From: Prorocentrum cordatum
Lineage: Eukaryota; Sar; Dinophyceae; Prorocentrales; Prorocentraceae
Assembly: GCA_963575745.1 (NCBI GenBank)
Contig: CAUYUJ010007225.1
Span: forward strand, 297,875 to 361,874
DNA length: 64,000 bases
Reading direction: 5' to 3'
This document shows positions 32,298 through 43,556 of this stretch, piece after piece (position 1 is the first letter of the stretch; each line of letters starts with the position of its first letter). The translations under genes and the position numbers were made by a program. Under the pieces are notes generated by a model, which saw only the letters and a program-made list of their open reading frames with translations, was not told where the DNA came from and did no database searches.

Positions 32298-32654
32298 CTG
32301 ATTGGCTCAGGAATCCGTTGCTCTGCTCAAGGGCCCTGTGATGATTAGCGAGTGCGCTCTGGTGGGCGCGGTCGGGGGATGTCTTGGTCCACTGGCCAAT
32401 ACTGACCTCACGTGAGCCGCAAGTTGTGTGCTTGCGACCATATCAAGTCATTGTCGAGCCCAGTGGAAACTGAAAGCCCCCAGCCTAAAACCGCTTAAAA
32501 TCACCGTTTCGTGGAACAGGGCATCTGAGCAAGGAGTCACGCACCCGACTACTACCAGGAACTCAAAGGGACCAGTAGCAAAGGCTTCTGGTTCCTTCTG
32601 AAGTCTTGGATGAAATCCGCCACTACTTCGGCTCACGGACTCCCGGGCCCAGTC
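32298..32654 (-). other. Intron 1 of the aspartyl protease, apparent GA-AG borders
   Basis: Inferred from protein continuity. Exon 1 ends ...IIRVGSPAQ and exon 2 starts EFKVIFDSGSG, the order expected in pepsins. Both junctions read CAG-GA, so the intron starts GACTGG and ends CAATCAG, in phase 0. The GT/GC alternatives nearby do not keep the domain aligned. The intron is 357 bases and has no other feature. Confidence 0.7.
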
Positions 32655-32975
32655 CTGGGCTGGAGAGCCGACGCGGATGATCCCCGTGTACGCGATCCGA
32701 AAAGCTACAACGGAACCTTTGACACGCAAGGGCGTCGCGTCCCGCTCGAGGCTGATGACATGTATTCCAGCGGCTGGGTCCTTGCCGTGCTGGTCGGAGG
32801 CAGGTGGAGCAGTGGCTGCGTTGTCGCCTTGGTTGTTACTGATCTGTGGCGCAAGAGCAGTCGTAGAGAGCACCAATGTATGTAGGACCGCGAAAGTAAA
32901 GAGGGCGTTTCTGCCGAACATACTGCGGCCTGCGTGGGTCAACAGGAAGGCTGATCTCACCATCCTCAGAAGCAA
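32655..32975 (-). CDS. Pepsin-like aspartyl protease, exon 1 with signal peptide
   Basis: The reverse frame begins at an ATG at 32975, with further in-frame ATGs including 32921. From the latter, MFGRNALFTFAVLHTLVLST is a convincing signal peptide, ending near TALA. A short linker rich in Asn, Ala and Asp, then VISLERDATPLRVKGSVVAF and YTGIIRVGSPAQ, lead into the N-lobe. The 5' start could lie further upstream in an unseen exon. I prefer 32921 as the start because it puts the hydrophobic core at the N-terminus. Confidence 0.82.
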
Positions 32976-34013
32976 GATGATCAGATGTTCGAGTCAGATA
33001 AACTAGTAGAACGTTTTAGATGTTTGTTACCGGAAGCAGGATCTGGAGTCTGGTGGAGACAGCGAAGGAATCAAGGTTCTCAGCGCTGCGCTTCTCATCC
33101 ATCCGAGCCGAAACAGGTACAGAGAGGCTTCCTATCCCAATCCTCTTCGATCCTGGTTCTGGGCACTGATGTACGCCAGGGGTTCAGGCACCAAACCAAT
33201 GCTTCTGCAAGCTGCATGTGTGTCCCTGGATCGGTGCAACAACTACAACCTTGTGGCCATACACCAAGCCGTGTGCAGTCTCCTCCTCCTCCTCCTCCTC
33301 CTCCTCCTCCTGGCAAGGGGATGTCGGTCCTCAGAGGTCCGCGGAGGGGTTCCAAGCTAGGGCCAATAGCGGGGGTGCGCATCTCGAGCTTGAGCCAAGA
33401 AGAGCGCGAGCTCGGCTCCTCGCCTGTGGCCCCTCTCCAGGGCCAGCAACCAGAAAACCAGCGTGCGGGTCGAGATGAGGAGGAGGATATGCTCGAGTAG
33501 CATGGAGCGGGAACCTCTGAGGCGTGACGCTCATGATGAACAGTTGTACCATGGGCAACTTCACATATTCGATGGTGATCCTCGATCGCGAAGCTTGGCA
33601 ATGCTCTGACCTGGCTCTGCGAAATCAATCCGTAGGCGCGAACATTCGCTCTGAATTGCTCCGACACGTGATCATGCATGGATTCAGACCAGGTGGCTTT
33701 GAACATGTGGCTCTCCCGCCGAGCAGATTCGCAGGACAGACTCCCAACGGGTACAGGGCTGGAGGTCGGGTGATTTTCGACTTGTGGCTCTCGCGTGAGA
33801 GGGCCTGGAGCACTTGAGCACAACGCCAGTCGCTTCAAAAAACTGTGCCCATGGAAAGCGATTATTTTTCAACCATCGGTTCTCGCGTTGGGCGTCCGTA
33901 CGTTTGATGCTCCCAGAGCCTTCATGCAAGCCCAAGTTGACCACCTGGCTGGCTCGGAACACCAGCCAGGAAGGATGAGAGACGACGAGAGGGGATGATG
34001 GATGCCTCTTTTC
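32976..34013. other. Spacer upstream of the protease gene
   Basis: No convincing gene. A CTC run is at 33276-33312. A 97-codon forward frame (33524-33817) has mixed composition (ILDREAWQCSDLALRNQSVG) but no recognisable motif or splice context, so I leave it unassigned. Promoter elements cannot be recognised in this kind of genome. Confidence 0.5.
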
Positions 34014-34210
34014 GGCGGCGAGCCTGGGGGAGAAGTGAGGAACGGCGGACCTTCTCAGAAGGCTCGGAAGTTACCTGGCCTTCTGAAACATTTTCGAAGC
34101 CTTCCCCTGAATACATGGAAACCTTCTCAGCAGGCGCGAGGGCTTCTGAGAAGTCTCGCCGCCTTCCGAGAAGGCCTTCTCCTTCTCGCTTCCCCCCCTC
34201 GCTCGCCGCC
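34014..34210. mobile_element. Miniature inverted-repeat element, family A copy 1
   Basis: A ~197 bp element with ends GGCGGCGAGCCTGGGGGAGA and, inverted, ...CCCCCTCGCTCGCCGCC. The terminal inverted repeats extend for about 50 bp with internal TTCTCAGAAGG motifs. No coding capacity. No target duplication is evident (flanks TCTTTTC and GACTGTTT). A second copy lies at 43557-43752. Confidence 0.8.
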
Positions 34211-34389
34211 GACTGTTTACTCCTGCGGTGGGCAAGCGGCTCCCGCCAGCGCCCCAGGCGGTGCGAGCCGCGTCACGGCCTGGAGTGCACGGCGGCCTCT
34301 GGGGCAGGACGGGGCGAGAGATCAGAAGGAAGGGCCCCTCGCCTTCTGCTCTCTCGGCTTCTCGTTGCCCCCCTGCCACGGGGGAGCAG

Positions 34390-34800
34390 GGAGCGGGCGA
34401 GGAGGGATGGTCTACGGAGGGGAGGAGGGAGCAAAGAGCGGGCGAGGAGGAGGAGAGAGCAAAGGGCGGGCGGGGAGGAGGGAGCAACGAGCGGACGAGG
34501 AGGGAGAGTCTACGGATGGGAGAGGCGGGGCGCGGGAGAATGCGGGGCTCGGGGCAGGGGGAGGAGGAGGGGAGGGCAGGGGGCCAGGGGAGGGAGGGAT
34601 GGGGGAGGGGGAGGGGAGGGAGATGGGGAGCGAGGAGGGGAGGGAGAGGGGAGGAGAGGGAGGGGAGAGAGGAGGGGATGGGAGGGAGGGGAGGGATGGG
34701 GGAGGGAAGGGAGGGAGGGGGAGAGGGGAGAGAGAGGGGGGAGGCGCGGAGACAGAAACGGGGGGGGGGGAAGGATGGAGGGGAAAAGAGGGCGCAGCGT
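34390..34800. repeat. G-rich purine tract
   Basis: Over 400 bases of GGGAGG, GAGGGG and GGGAGAGG with almost no pyrimidines. It could form triplex or G-quadruplex structures. Read in frame it gives poly-Gly/Glu/Arg. Confidence 0.92.
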
Positions 34801-34929
34801 TTCTGAGGCAATGTTTCATAGAGCCTAAGGTCCTGCATGCGCCGTGAGCTGAGAACTGCCGACCTTGACATTCATTCGCAGGTCAGGGGCAGAGAGGAGG
34901 AGGGAGGAAGGGAGGATGGAAGGAAGGGA

Positions 34930-34980
34930 GGGCGCGGGGACTCTCTTCAAAACGAGGACCTAACACCACAGGATGGTTAG
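34930..34980. repeat. Isolated terminus of the composite element
   Basis: GCGCGGGGACTCTCTTCAAAACGAGGACCTAACACC...GGATGGTTAGG matches the right terminus of the composite element at 52490-52550, here following a purine tract but without the 90 bp repeats. Confidence 0.75.
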
Positions 34981-35084
34981 GACAAAAACATTGCAAACAA
35001 GACGCATTGCTTTCCCCCAAAAGGATTTTGATTATCGGGGACAGCTTTGGGAGGCTATGGGCCCCAGAAAGCTCCGAGATGGCC

Positions 35085-35410
35085 CCCATTGCTCTAAGCT
35101 GGCCTCCGCGAAGGCGCAGGATGATTCACACTGGCCAGCGATAGCCTCCAAGCGGCCCAAAGACCGCCCCCAAACGGATCCAAGTGACCTCGGAGCCTCT
35201 CAGGGAAGCCACCAAGAGGCTCAAATCCTTCAGCAACCTTTCGAACATCCATGTTTTGTAGCTCCTCGCCTTTTCGCTTTCGACGGCCTTCCGAGACCTC
35301 CAGGTGGCTCCAAGAAGGCCGAACAAAAACCCCGAGAGGAACCCAAGAGGGTCCCAAAATGGCCCCAGGAGCGCCCCAAGGGCGCTCCAAAAGCGGTTCA
35401 AAAAGACGAT
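35085..35410. repeat. Degenerate CCAAGACGGCC tract
   Basis: The same family as at 17-18.9 kb and 26-31 kb, more diverged, with a core at 35225-35300 (CTTTTCGCTTTCGACGGCC). Confidence 0.7.
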
Positions 35411-35429
35411 CGTGGGGGCTCTAGAGGGG

Positions 35430-37300
35430 CAAGGCTAAATGAGTGCACTGGACGCCCCGCCGCCTTGCCGGCCGCGCGAGCGGGCATCTTGCGCCGCTGC
35501 GAGGAGCCACCCCGCTCCGTGTGACAGGAGGAGGAGGAGGAGCGAGGAGGAGCGAGGAGGAGGAGGAGGAGGAGGAGCGAGGAGGAGGAGGAGGAGCGCG
35601 GAGGAGGAGGAGGAGGAGGAGGAGGAGGAGGAGGAGGAGGAGGAGGAGGAGGAGGAGGAGGAGGAGGAGGAGGAGGAGGAGGAGGAGCAGCCCAGCTGCC
35701 TGCTTCGCCTGCCTGCTGCCGTGCCGCTCCTGGGCGCGGCCCGCCAGGATCCGGAGAACGCCTCCGCCGACCCTGCCCAGGGGCGTCCCTGCGGGGATCG
35801 GAGCCCTCGCCCTCCGCGAAGGCATGGCCGGTAGGAGCTGCTCCCCCCCAATGGCGGAATGCACAAGGATTCCTCTTTGTGGTTGGATACAAGGATTTTC
35901 TCTCTGGCGAGGGAGGATAATGCCCCAACACTCGAACATCTTCATGTTGACGAAGATATGCTTTTAGACGTTGGGCGGCATTCTGCCTTTTGCCATCGTT
36001 CGTTCGGCCCGCGGCATTGCGCTTCCCCCCACCTGGAGAAAGCTCCCAGCCGAATCCGTAGCCCGCACGACGCTCGGCAAGGCGTTCCTTCAGCTCGGCC
36101 ACCCTCGTCTCCCGAGCCTCGACGCGCTCGGCGGCTGCCTCCTCGTCCTGCGTGGCTCCCGTCGGCATCCTCTCGCTCGGGGTCAGCGTGAGCCAGCGCG
36201 CGCTCCGCCTCTGTCCGTCGCCCAGCGCCTTGGGTTGGCCTTGAACTCCTGAATGAGCAGGTCGCTGACCTCGACGACCTGACCGCGGAGGAGCCCGTCC
36301 ATGGCCTCGCCCAAAATCCGCAAGATGTGCACCTCGTCGACCTCCAGTGTTCGGGGAGGGTGAGACACCAAGAACAGTGTTCAGGTACTGCGTGACACAG
36401 GGACTGAGAGGGTCGGCGGATGCACGTCGGCCAGGAACTGAGTGAACTGGCCGCGGGGGTAGCCGAGCCCTGCCTCGAGCAACGTGCCTGGGCGCTGCTT
36501 CGCAGTCTTCTGGAAGAAGTCTCGCTTCACAGACCCCATGGGTACCTGTCGCGGCTGCGCGGGCGTCTCCTCCTCCTCGTCGGCCCCCTCGGCGCCGCCA
36601 CCTCCGTCGCCAACGGGGGCACCAGCGAGGGCCTCGGCCGGCCGAGCGCAGCCTGCTGGTGCGGCGGGCCGCGCAGCGCTCCCAGCAGCAGCGTACTCCT
36701 GGGCGCGCTTCGCGTGGGCCTTCATAGCCCCTGGGGTGGCTGCATTCTTCACGACGGTCCGCCCGACTGGCGCTGGAGGCCCAGTCCGCAGCCTCTGACC
36801 CAAGTGAGCCAGGCGATCGTCTCAGTCGCGGTCGGTCAGCACGCGCTCGACGTGCTGGAACTCGCTCACCTCGTCGTCGAGCGGGCTTCCCCTGGCAGCA
36901 GCCGGCCCCGCGGGTGCAGCCTCCTTGGCCGACGCGTGGCGGCGCTTCGCTGGGCACGCTACCGCGGCGGTCTCCTCCTCCTGCGGCGGCGGCTCGAACG
37001 ATGGCGGCAGCGGAGTTCGCTGCTCGCGAGGCCCCTGGGGCGCCTCGGATGCCGCGGGCGCCGCTGGCGCCGCGGGCTCCGCGGGCGCTGCCAGCACGGC
37101 CCGCGCCGCGGGCGCCGCGGGCGCCGCGGGCGCCGCGGGTGCCGCGGGTGCCGCGGGCGCCGCCGGAGCCCTGCGCCGTTGGCGCCGCCTGCGCGGCGGC
37201 GGGCGCCGCGGGGCTCTGGCCTGCGGTGGCCGCCCTCGCATGGGCGGTCAGGCTCGCCGCCCGTGCGGCGGCCCCGCTGGGCACCCCGCCTGGCTTTGTG
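35430..37300 (-). pseudogene. Gag-like retroelement fragment with Ala/Pro repeats
   Basis: Reverse-strand frames that follow one another read as a structural protein. First, Ala-Pro-Ala repeats are encoded by a 9 bp GCCGCGGGC minisatellite (37040-37180), followed by LDDEVSEFQHVERVLTDRD and a TGA near 36823. Next comes PMGSVKRDFFQKTAKQRPGT...GQFTQFLADVHPPTL to 36381. Then ILGEAMDGLLRGQVVEVSDLL (36230-36340) and, in another frame, a coiled-coil-like ERVEARETRVAELKERLAERR near 36100. The pattern (helical repeats, LLRG..VEVSDLL) resembles gag regions of dinoflagellate retroelements. No RT follows; a GGA tract and degenerate repeat replace it. Confidence 0.45.
35524..35692. repeat. GGA trinucleotide tract
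   Basis: An almost pure GGA/GAG run, giving poly-Pro, poly-Leu or poly-Ser on the reverse strand. Confidence 0.97.
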
Positions 37301-37339
37301 CCAGCCGGCGGCGCTGGCGCCGCGCGGAGCGGCCTCGGC

Positions 37340-37640
37340 GATCAGGATCCCATGGGCTTCTGGGACAAGGGTGGTTTGCTGGCAGGCAGAAGTTCGGGCT
37401 GCGTTGCCAGGAGGCGCCGCGCAGAGCTGGAGCAAGGCCGCGCGAGCATGTTAGGGACCACGGGTCACGTCGAGCCCGACATCGCCGGCAAGCTGCCAGG
37501 CTACCTGTCGCCGCTGGCTGGGGCTCAAGACCCAGCGGGCTTCTGGGGCCCTGCTGGGTTCTCGGACGATGGTATCACGGGGAACTTCGCTAGGCGGCGC
37601 TGAGCAGAGCTGAAGCGCGGCCGTGTGAGCATGTTGGCCG
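37340..37640. repeat. ~190 bp imperfect tandem duplication
   Basis: GGGCTTCTGGG...AGGCGCCGCGCAGAGCTGGAGC...GCGAGCATGTT (about 37350-37452) is repeated as GGGCTTCTGGGG...GGCGGCGCTGAGCAGAGCTG...GTGAGCATGTT (about 37540-37636). No gene function is apparent. 37641-38690 contains only unremarkable sequence to my eye. Confidence 0.65.
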
Positions 37641-39320
37641 CATGGTGGCGGGGGCACGGATTCGCTGGAGCTCATGATCGGAGGATACCTTTTGTCTCTT
37701 TAGCTTGCATAGGGGGCCGCATGGGGCGGAGAGTCTAGAGATCATCCATCCTTTCTGGCCTCTTCTCCTTTCCCTCCCCTCGCCCCTCCCTCCCTCCCCT
37801 CCCTTCTCCCCCTTTCCTCCTTCTTGTCCCCCTCCCTTTCCCGGATGGAAGATCCCGTGACAGGCAGGAAGGAGGTCTCCCTCTGCTGCGTGCCATCTGG
37901 GACTGCCTCTATTGGCCGAGGAGGAGGCTCCTGGAGCGTGATACCAAGAGCCCCCCATGCACGACCAAATGTCGCTGCACGTGAATCCATCAGCTACCGC
38001 GGAGAGGCCCAGCGGATGGATCGTTGTGAATCGAGAGAACCGGGCCTCTCTTGTGAACGTGATCCTCGCAGCAATGGGCTGGACATGTCCTTCACACGAT
38101 ACTCCACCGCTGCGAAGAGCAGGAGCTGCCGCTGCGAAGAGGACGACTCTCTGCCATGCTGCCCGTCAGAATGCCGCTGCGAACCAGAACCCGAGGTGGC
38201 GCGGAACAGTTCCGTGGAAGGGCTGATAATGGTCGAAAGCTCTGGGCCCCATCCTCCTGCTCCCTCCCTCGTAGTATGCATCACGGGAAGGCAGGCACAT
38301 CGCATCCACATTTCCATGTCTCGTGTGTGAGAGCTGGTCGCGATGTTGTGAGCGACATGTCGACACAACGTGAATAGGTTCGTGCCCGGGCCAGGTGCCA
38401 ATTGGTTCGCGCCGGAGAGGAGATGGGATGGCCGGTTTGCCGACATGGGTCAAGTGCAGTGGGCAGGTCCAGGCAACACCAATGTCCCTGCCACCCTCAC
38501 GGCGCCTATCGTCTCAGGTGCCGACGCGGTCTGACGGCATCATAGGGCCTGTCTGGTGACCCTTACCACCCCACGCCCTGCTCCTGGGGCCACGGCGCTA
38601 GGTCGAGGGATGGCCACTTCGACCAACGCGTCCACAGACCGTCGAATCGGACAAGAACGCTACTACGGTACCTCGCCGGGCGAATGCTCTAGAATACGCC
38701 TACCCATGGATGCCTAAGCCGCCTGGCCGGGTCAGGGGGCCCGTCCGGCTACACGGGAAGGATATTCGTCCACGGCATCGAGGTGTTGCGCGAGCCGGCA
38801 CGACAAACCCATGCAGTGCACAGCGGATGGACTCCAGGTCCGCTGTGCGCATTGTGCTCTGGGTTTCTTGTTCCAATTGCCAATGCGGCTGGAAGCTCCT
38901 GCCAGGGCGGGGGGGCATCACGAGACAGTCCCTGGGCCCTGGGCGGTTGATGTCTGCAGGCGTCTCCGCTGGTCACGCACTGGTTGTTAGCGCAGGGGGG
39001 CGCCTGACCACCGCACCCTGGTGGTGTCGGTGCGTGGCTTACTGGGCGGCGTTCTGCCGGTCCTAAGGTGTCCACCTCGCATGTTCGAGCGGATATTGAA
39101 GCCTTCGCGGCCTGTGCCTCTGGGGGGGCCCCCAAGGGGGGGTGACTAGGCGGGGGGTCGGGAAAACCCCGACGACCTCCCGCGTGGGGGCGAGGTCGAC
39201 GTCAGCTCTGGCAGCTGACACGGCAGGCGATTAGACGCAAGGTCCAAGCCGAGCTGGCCGCAGACCAGTCTCTGGCGCAGGACGAAGCGGCTCTTCGCAC
39301 CGCTCACGGGAGCCAGCCGC

Positions 39321-39690
39321 GTGCGCAGGAAACGTAAGCGACGCGAGACCGCTCCTGCGGACCAGAGCACTACCCATAAGAAGCGTTACAAATCAGTCCG
39401 GGTGGGGACATGGAGCATCGGGGGCTTCGGCGGCCGTTCCAGTCGGAGTGACCCGTGGCTGAAAAGGGAATGCCTCCTCCTAACATGGGAGGCGAGGGGG
39501 TGGAGGGCAGTGTGCCTCAGCGACGTGACAGATGTCGTCATTTGGTATATCGGTATATGTCTCTGGCCCAGTGTAGAGACGGTCGGTCTCAGCACAGCGC
39601 AACATTGCACACACCTAGGGCTGTCTCGACCCTTCCTTCTCCCCGTCCTTATCCTTCTCCTGCTCGTGCACCCGCCCCTGCTCCTGCTGT
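39321..39690 (+). pseudogene. LINE-type retrotransposon endonuclease fragment
   Basis: The forward frame reads KKRYKSVRVGTWSIGGFGGR followed by SDPWLKRECLLLTWEARGWR and AVCLSDVTD. The VGTWNxG-like start and the block ending in a ..L.D.. strand are characteristic of the apurinic-type endonuclease opening a non-LTR ORF2. The coding signal fades into a CTGCTCCTG tract near 39650, and no endonuclease C-terminus or reverse transcriptase follows. The ~600 bases upstream may be the element's 5' part but show no recognisable ORF1 domain. Only the 5' part remains, which is unusual because most dead LINEs lose the 5' end. Confidence 0.55.
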
Positions 39691-39949
39691 TGCTGCTGCG
39701 TGTGGTCGTGGTGCTGTTGCTCCTCCTGCCCCCTCCACTTTTTCCTGCTCCACCTCCTTCCCCGTCCCTCAGGGGCAACGAAAGGGGGGGGAACCAGCTC
39801 AAGGGGGGAAAGCGTCGTCGTGGAATCGGCATCAGATCGGCGATAGGCACCCGACCGCGAAACTGCACCTGTCTCGGCCGGAAAAGGGTATGGCGCCCCT
39901 ATCGGCGATGAGTGGGCGATTGGGTGCCGATGCGTCTCCCCCTTAGCCT

Positions 39950-41330
39950 GACTCCCCGCTAGCGTTGGTCTGAACTGGCTGGGACCCAGAAGATGGGCCA
40001 GGAGAGGGAATGAGGTCAAATCCGCCCCAATTCGGCCCCTGAACCCCTCCCAGGGTTCCTTTGGTGCAGCTTTCACACCGGAACCGTTTTTCAAGGCCCT
40101 GCGGCCTGAAAACGCCCCCTGGAGGCCGAACAAGCAGCAGAAGCCTTCGCGCACGAAGCACCTCGAACCTGCTCGCCCCTCCTGCTGGCCGGAGCCAGCG
40201 CTGGGCCACCGCAGCCCCCCAGGCGGCTCCAGTCTCCCCCTCCTGCTCCGTCCCTCCTGCTCCCTCCCCCCCTTCCTGCTGCCTCTTCTGCTCCCGCTCC
40301 CCGGCCGCGCCCGGCTCCCGACCCAGTTCCTGCTGCTCCCTTCCGAGGCGCATGCGCGGCGCCTCCGTGCGCGCGCAGGGGCCTCACGGCCTCGGGTTCC
40401 CAGGGGGTCGCCTCGGGGCCCGCCGGGCGCGCGGGCAAAGCGAGGCACGGAGCTGCTTGGAGGAAGCTCTACTTTTTCACGCAAGAGCGCGAACACATGC
40501 GCACATGCGGGGCACATGCCGCGCACATACCCGCACAACGAGCGCACATGTCGAGCCAAAATCGCCCGCGCATGCCCCAGAACGGCACACAGATCGCGAG
40601 CTCTGTGTACTTCTTCACGCAAGAGCGCCTACCCGCCTCAATGTCACTCGGGCCCGTCCGCCTGGCATGTAGTTTGGCTTGCATGCCTCTCGCTTGCGTG
40701 CGTCAGGGAGAACAAGGATGTCGCGTAAGAGCCAGCTTCCGACAGATGGCTGAGACGGGCTCGATCTTTCTCGAGAGTTTGTGAACGGGTAAGGCAATAG
40801 ACGTGGGGTGAAGATATGTACACCTTCCGTGCACCTTTTGGGCCCGCGACGGCAATGTAAAGGCGGCTCAGGGTTTAGAGCCCCTTGATGGCCACTTCCC
40901 TGCAATCCTCAATCCCCCCAAGTTTATTGGCCCCACGTTGCCGTCCGCCAGACCTTCTGCGGAAAGTGTTGGAATTCTGGCACGTCGGGCTCGAATTGGC
41001 TCTGCTGGGAAGTCGAAAGCGCAACAACATGTGCGACGTGTCGTGCGTAACATCTCACTTACGGCAAGGTGCCGAATCCCCCGTAGCCGAACCAATGCGT
41101 CGGGCTCTGGGAGCTGTGCGTATGCGCCCGTGCGTGCGTGCACGTGTGCGCGCGTGCGCTTCAGTTCACTTCGAGTTGAGTGATCTCCTCGTTTTCTGGC
41201 CGCTGCATGTTTCGTTTGGACCTACAGTTCCTCTAACACTCATCGTTTGCATTTTGCAGTGTGCGACGCTTGTACGCTGCGCTATCAACAATGCTCGGTC
41301 GCAGTCAGCACTTCCGCCTGCTGCTCGCGC
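39950..41330. other. Region without recognised genes
   Basis: GC-rich sequence with several Arg/Pro/Gly-rich open frames that I judge to be shadows. A short direct repeat, TTTTCACGCAAGAGCGC / TCTTCACGCAAGAGCGC, occurs at about 40470 and 40610. CA/CG-rich steps at 40490-40560 form a weak minisatellite. Confidence 0.5.
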
Positions 41331-41369
41331 TTGAAGACCTTCTGCGCCGCTGGCTCAAAAAGTGCGCGC

Positions 41370-41421
41370 GTGCGTGCGCGCGCGTGTGTGTGCGTGTGTG
41401 CGCGCGTGTGTGTGTATACAT

Positions 41422-41466
<45 letters not shown>

Positions 41467-41534
41467 GGTGTCTTTCGCCGGCGCAGTGACTCTGCCTAGC
41501 CGCCGACGCAAAACAAGTGTGCGTGTGCGTGTGC

Positions 41535-41584
<50 letters not shown>

Positions 41585-41590
41585 GTTTGG
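41370..41590. repeat. TG microsatellite, two blocks
   Basis: GTGTGT and GCGTGT runs at about 41385-41465 and 41517-41585, separated by a unique 50-base segment. Confidence 0.95.
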
Positions 41591-42059
41591 TTCTTCGGGG
41601 CAAGCGGAGGCCAAGGGCCTGGACGCCGGGCCGGCCCGCAGGGCCCTGGGACCCGCTGGGCCGAGAAGGCACGGGTGGAGGGCTACTCCAGGAGGTCGGG
41701 CCCTCGGAACACCCCGTGAGCGTTGGAGCCGCTGCAGCTCACCTGCGGGAGTCTGCAGGCTCCCATCGATGAACCGCGACGCGAGCCTCTGAGGCCCCAC
41801 CTCAAAAAGTTCTTGGAGCAAAGTCCAGCCTAGTCTGAGCGAGCGCGAGGATTGCTCCCAGGACATCCAGGCACCTTGAGGCCCGGAGGAGTCCGCCGAC
41901 CGCCGCCTGATGGGGGAGAAACGGCGTGTGACACATTTGGCTGCCCCCCCACCCCCTCGAAGGTTGATCATTCCGTTCTAGGGGGGGGTGGGTCCAGGGA
42001 GGGGGTGGGGGGGGGGGCACGAGCCTCTCAACGCACCCCCAGAGCTTCCATACCCACCT

Positions 42060-42200
42060 TCCGACGCCTCCGAGTCGATCAAGATGCGCCCCAACGCGGT
42101 CGAAGACAGCCCCAAGACTACCTCCAAGGACTCCAAGACGGCCCAAGATGCCCCACAGACTCTCTAAGAGAGCTCCAAAAGATGACCCTCAAGAGGGCTC
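42060..42200. repeat. Short degenerate CCAAGACGGCC tract
   Basis: About 140 bases of the common tract, ending at a core-like segment (GGTTTTCTTTTCAAACG). From 42300 to 43240 I see no gene; 42640-42990 is a weak CAACCAA-type degenerate repeat. Confidence 0.6.
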
Positions 42201-43279
42201 CAACGGGTAAAAGCCATGGTTTTCTTTTCAAACGATTTGAGCGTTCTCGTTTTCTTTGGACGATGCTTTTCTTGCTTTGTTTGGGCGATGATGATGATGC
42301 AAGCCCTAGGCGGCCCGCAAGGCCGCCCCATTCCGGCAACTATAGGGCCCCAATCATGGAGCATCGACGCACCAACGGCCAGCCGCAACACACATGGCAC
42401 CAGCGCGTAACGCACCAACTACATGGCACTAGCGCGCCGAGGGGCGACTGCGGCGAGAAGGGCCAATTCTTGACAACGTATAACCAAACACGTAACATCA
42501 ATACAAGACTCGATTGCCGTCAATACGCAGTAACTTTGCGTATTTATGCGATGCTGGCGCGTGCCCCCTCCCAGAAAAAGGAGAGGGATGGTGGGCGGAG
42601 CCTTGTACGGGCAACTCCAGAAACCAAGGGCATCTAGGATATGGATCCTATGAGCAAGCTCCAACCCTGGCATCCATGGGCAACCAAACCCAAGACCCCG
42701 TGGGTGGGACCCCGTCGGCAACTGACAATCCAATCAACCCGACACAACTACCGCTGGGACTCTCTGGCCCTGATCCTCTGTGGTTACCACCGACCCTTGC
42801 AGCAAGAAGCAACTCAACCCATGACCAACCAACAACACCGATAACTGGGGGCAACAACATCCCAAACCCTGTGTGCTAGACCTTCAGAGCAACTGGTAAC
42901 CCCGGCAACCAAAGACAACTACTAATTCTGGGGCCTAAGGACGGGAACAAACAGTCAACCACCAACCCAATCACAAAACGAGGCAAGTAGTTATGAATGT
43001 GAGGCAGTAGGCGATGTCCGATGTGCAACTGGAGAAGCTGCCAGCTGGATCCAAGTATTTAGTGAACTTCGTAATTCCAGCGCTGTTGGGAGGAAACAAA
43101 CAAACAAAACATGTATTCCTCAATGCGAACCATCAAGCGTAGCTTACTTTCTGACACTTTGGCGGTACTACCAGTGCAAAGCCAAAACAAACATTGGCGA
43201 TTATGAAAAACAAGCGTGCCATGAGTCCGTAGCGGAATGCTCTAAGGCTCGTAATTTTTGTCAATGGTAGAAGGTTTGC

Positions 43280-43436
43280 GCGGCAGGTTCGTGTTGTGAC
43301 CAGCCCGTTGTTGGCCTTTGACACCGCGTGGATCGTTCAACCTCGAAAGATCGGCGGCTTTTCGATCGCCAGACCGTTCAACATTGAACGCCCCTCGCGG
43401 GGTCGCCGCCGCGTCGGCACAACACGAACCTGCCGC
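43280..43436. mobile_element. Miniature inverted-repeat element, family C
   Basis: A perfect 19 bp terminal inverted repeat, GCGGCAGGTTCGTGTTGTG at 43280-43298 and its complement at 43418-43436, bounds a 157 bp non-coding element with further short inverted repeats inside (CGTTCAAC near 43335 and 43376). No clear target duplication. Only one copy is in the window. Confidence 0.8.
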
Positions 43437-43556
43437 ACGTTTTTGCGATCCTGGACCTCCGATCTGCCAAAACTGTTGGGCCCATCCAGGGTGTGCGGCG
43501 TGGTTCTCCCGGAAACTGAAACTTTTAGGGAACCAGTGCACTTTCAACAACTTCTT

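Noticed and set aside
35398-37284. Collagen-like protein (GARGARG repeats)
   Set aside because: This frame is the off-frame reading of the 9 bp GCCGCGGGC minisatellite; the Ala-Pro frame on the same strand joins better coding sequence.
36420-37454. 344-codon forward frame opposite the gag-like fragment
   Set aside because: Antisense shadow of the better reverse-strand frames; Arg/Gly-rich with no motif.
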